Assembly (NCBI GenBank): GCA_947044365.1
Contig: OX345636.1
Coordinates: 29,368,466-29,432,465, forward strand
From: Petrosia ficiformis
Lineage: Eukaryota > Porifera > Demospongiae > Haplosclerida > Petrosiidae
Length of the DNA: 64,000 nt
Reading direction: 5' to 3'
Under the pieces are notes generated by a model, which had not been told where the DNA came from, searched no databases, and was given only the letters and a program-made list of their open reading frames with translations. Shown one piece after another: positions 63,268 through 64,000 of this stretch; position 1 is the stretch's first letter, and the number at the start of each line of letters is the position of its first letter. Made by a program: the position numbers and the translations under genes.

Positions 63268-63691
63268 TGCAGATGGAGAAAGTGAGTTCTGATCTAATTG
63301 CTAATAATTTTAAAGTGACCCTTTTTAAAAATTAAATTGATAGAAAACACAGACTGAAATTGAAACTGTTAGTAGGGGCACTCAGACGTATATTGTCAAT
63401 TTAAGCTTTTATGATCCAAATATTGGTGAAGATGAAAGTTTAAATGAAGAAATAGTGGAAAAAGAAAACAAGGAAGAGAAAGAAGAGGAGGAAGACAAAT
63501 ACGAATACGATGAAGAGTACATTATAGACTCTACTTACAAGGGTCCAGTGTATGAATCACAACCATACTCTGGAGGGGTATTTATCACTCCACCTGGGTG
63601 GAAAAAACTGACAATTAAAAGAAAAATATCAGATCCGGAAGGATTACCATCTAAAAAGCTTTTCGTTGATGACGATAATGATGATGTGTAA
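63268..63691 (+). CDS. Small acidic two-exon gene, 120 residues
   Basis: Exon 1 63268-63282 (MQMEK), donor GTGAGT; intron of 61 bp; exon 2 63344-63691 after TTGATAG, frame kept. Product: 'KTQTEIETVSRGTQTYIVNL', then a long Glu/Lys-rich acidic stretch, then 'YSGGVFITPPGWKKLTIKRK' and an acidic end 'DDDNDDV'. No known domain. The GTQT motif recalls the region after the DNA-binding domain of several transposases, but that is weak. Intact, so it may be a real gene; more exons upstream (for example one ending near 63134) or beyond the window are possible. Confidence 0.45.
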
Positions 63692-64000
63692 TCAATTAAG
63701 AATCTACTATAAAGTTTCAATATTAGGTACACAGGCCCAAATACTGAATAGTTTTGTGTTGAGTTTTCCTATAAGTTATGTAGCATGCATGATATTATTA
63801 TTGTAATAGTCATTATCATTAACTTATATAAAAACTTTATGGCACCTATATAATTGTTTACAGTGTCACAACAATTAAGGAAACTATATGATTATTGCTA
63901 AATGAAATTATATAAAGAATTGATGTAATATATTGTGATAATTCAGATAATAATATGAATGACTACATGTAATTAATTGAAAGAAGAATGGGGTATATAA
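63692..64000. other. AT-rich 3' flank, no gene seen
   Basis: Holds no ORF of interest. No clear AATAAA immediately after the stop at 63691; transcripts may end outside the window. Confidence 0.4.

Noticed and set aside
1..64000. tRNA or rRNA genes
   Set aside because: I looked by eye for A/B-box pairs and cloverleaf-like sequence and found nothing convincing; a covariance-model search would settle it.

Overview
This is eukaryotic, AT-rich, gene-poor and transposon-dense DNA. Genuine GT-AG introns are very short (54-70 bp in several cases), simple TA/CA/ACAT repeats are common, and the mobile families are typical of early-branching animals: piggyBac, Kolobok, pogo with a PHD finger, Helitron with a Rep-helicase, BEL/Pao and Gypsy. 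I infer a marine invertebrate, most likely a sponge. That is an inference from style and family mix; no species-diagnostic gene is present.

Layout. 1-2.5 kb: a foreign C-terminal fragment and a broken BEL/Pao retrotransposon. 2.5-11.6 kb: a large piggyBac-like element (minus strand). Its transposase gene is split by a 5.9 kb intron that holds an intact 1008-codon transposase-like ORF and a two-exon 80-codon ORF on the other strand. A smaller TTAA element is nested in one transposase exon. 10.1 kb: a MITE. 11.9-14.9 kb: a pogo/Tigger element with a C-terminal PHD finger. 15.4-17.3 kb: a DUF7869-type transposon fragment and a Tc1/mariner fragment. 17-21 kb: tandem repeats, a hAT tail and a MITE. 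21.8-23.0 kb: a decayed DUF6589 gene. 25.3-26.8 kb: nested MITEs. 26.9-29.4 kb: the most host-like stretch, with a ubiquitin-protease fragment, a perfect 97-bp inverted repeat and two tiny multi-exon genes each preceded by a TATA box. 29.4-35 kb: no gene seen, but an old 1.26 kb tandem duplication. 35-40.5 kb: a Helitron on the minus strand whose N-terminus begins with a signal-like 2A (ribosome-skipping) peptide. 41.6-42.3 kb: a SAM-domain gene cut by a MITE. 42.6-46.6 kb: a multi-exon zinc-finger/CACTA-like transposase with a Kolobok-type THAP element in one intron. 46.6-49.5 kb: a palindromic 2.8 kb minisatellite. 49.6-55.3 kb: MULE, piggyBac and second pogo-PHD remnants. 55.3-59.3 kb: a Gypsy element with one LTR. 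59.4-62.98 kb: a second DUF7869 copy, a HIRAN-like fragment and a second piggyBac copy. 63.3-63.7 kb: a small acidic two-exon gene.

How the parts relate. At least three classes here (piggyBac, its derived 656-bp MITEs, and Kolobok) target TTAA, and they are nested into each other and into the Helitron, the SAM gene and the CACTA-like intron, so relative ages can be read from who interrupts whom. The piggyBac 5' end and the two 656-bp MITEs share paired 16-bp palindromes near their ends, which suggests that a piggyBac transposase of this kind moved the MITEs. Nearly all transposase genes carry stops, frameshifts or lost catalytic residues; the clear exceptions are the 1008-codon ORF and the small spliced genes.
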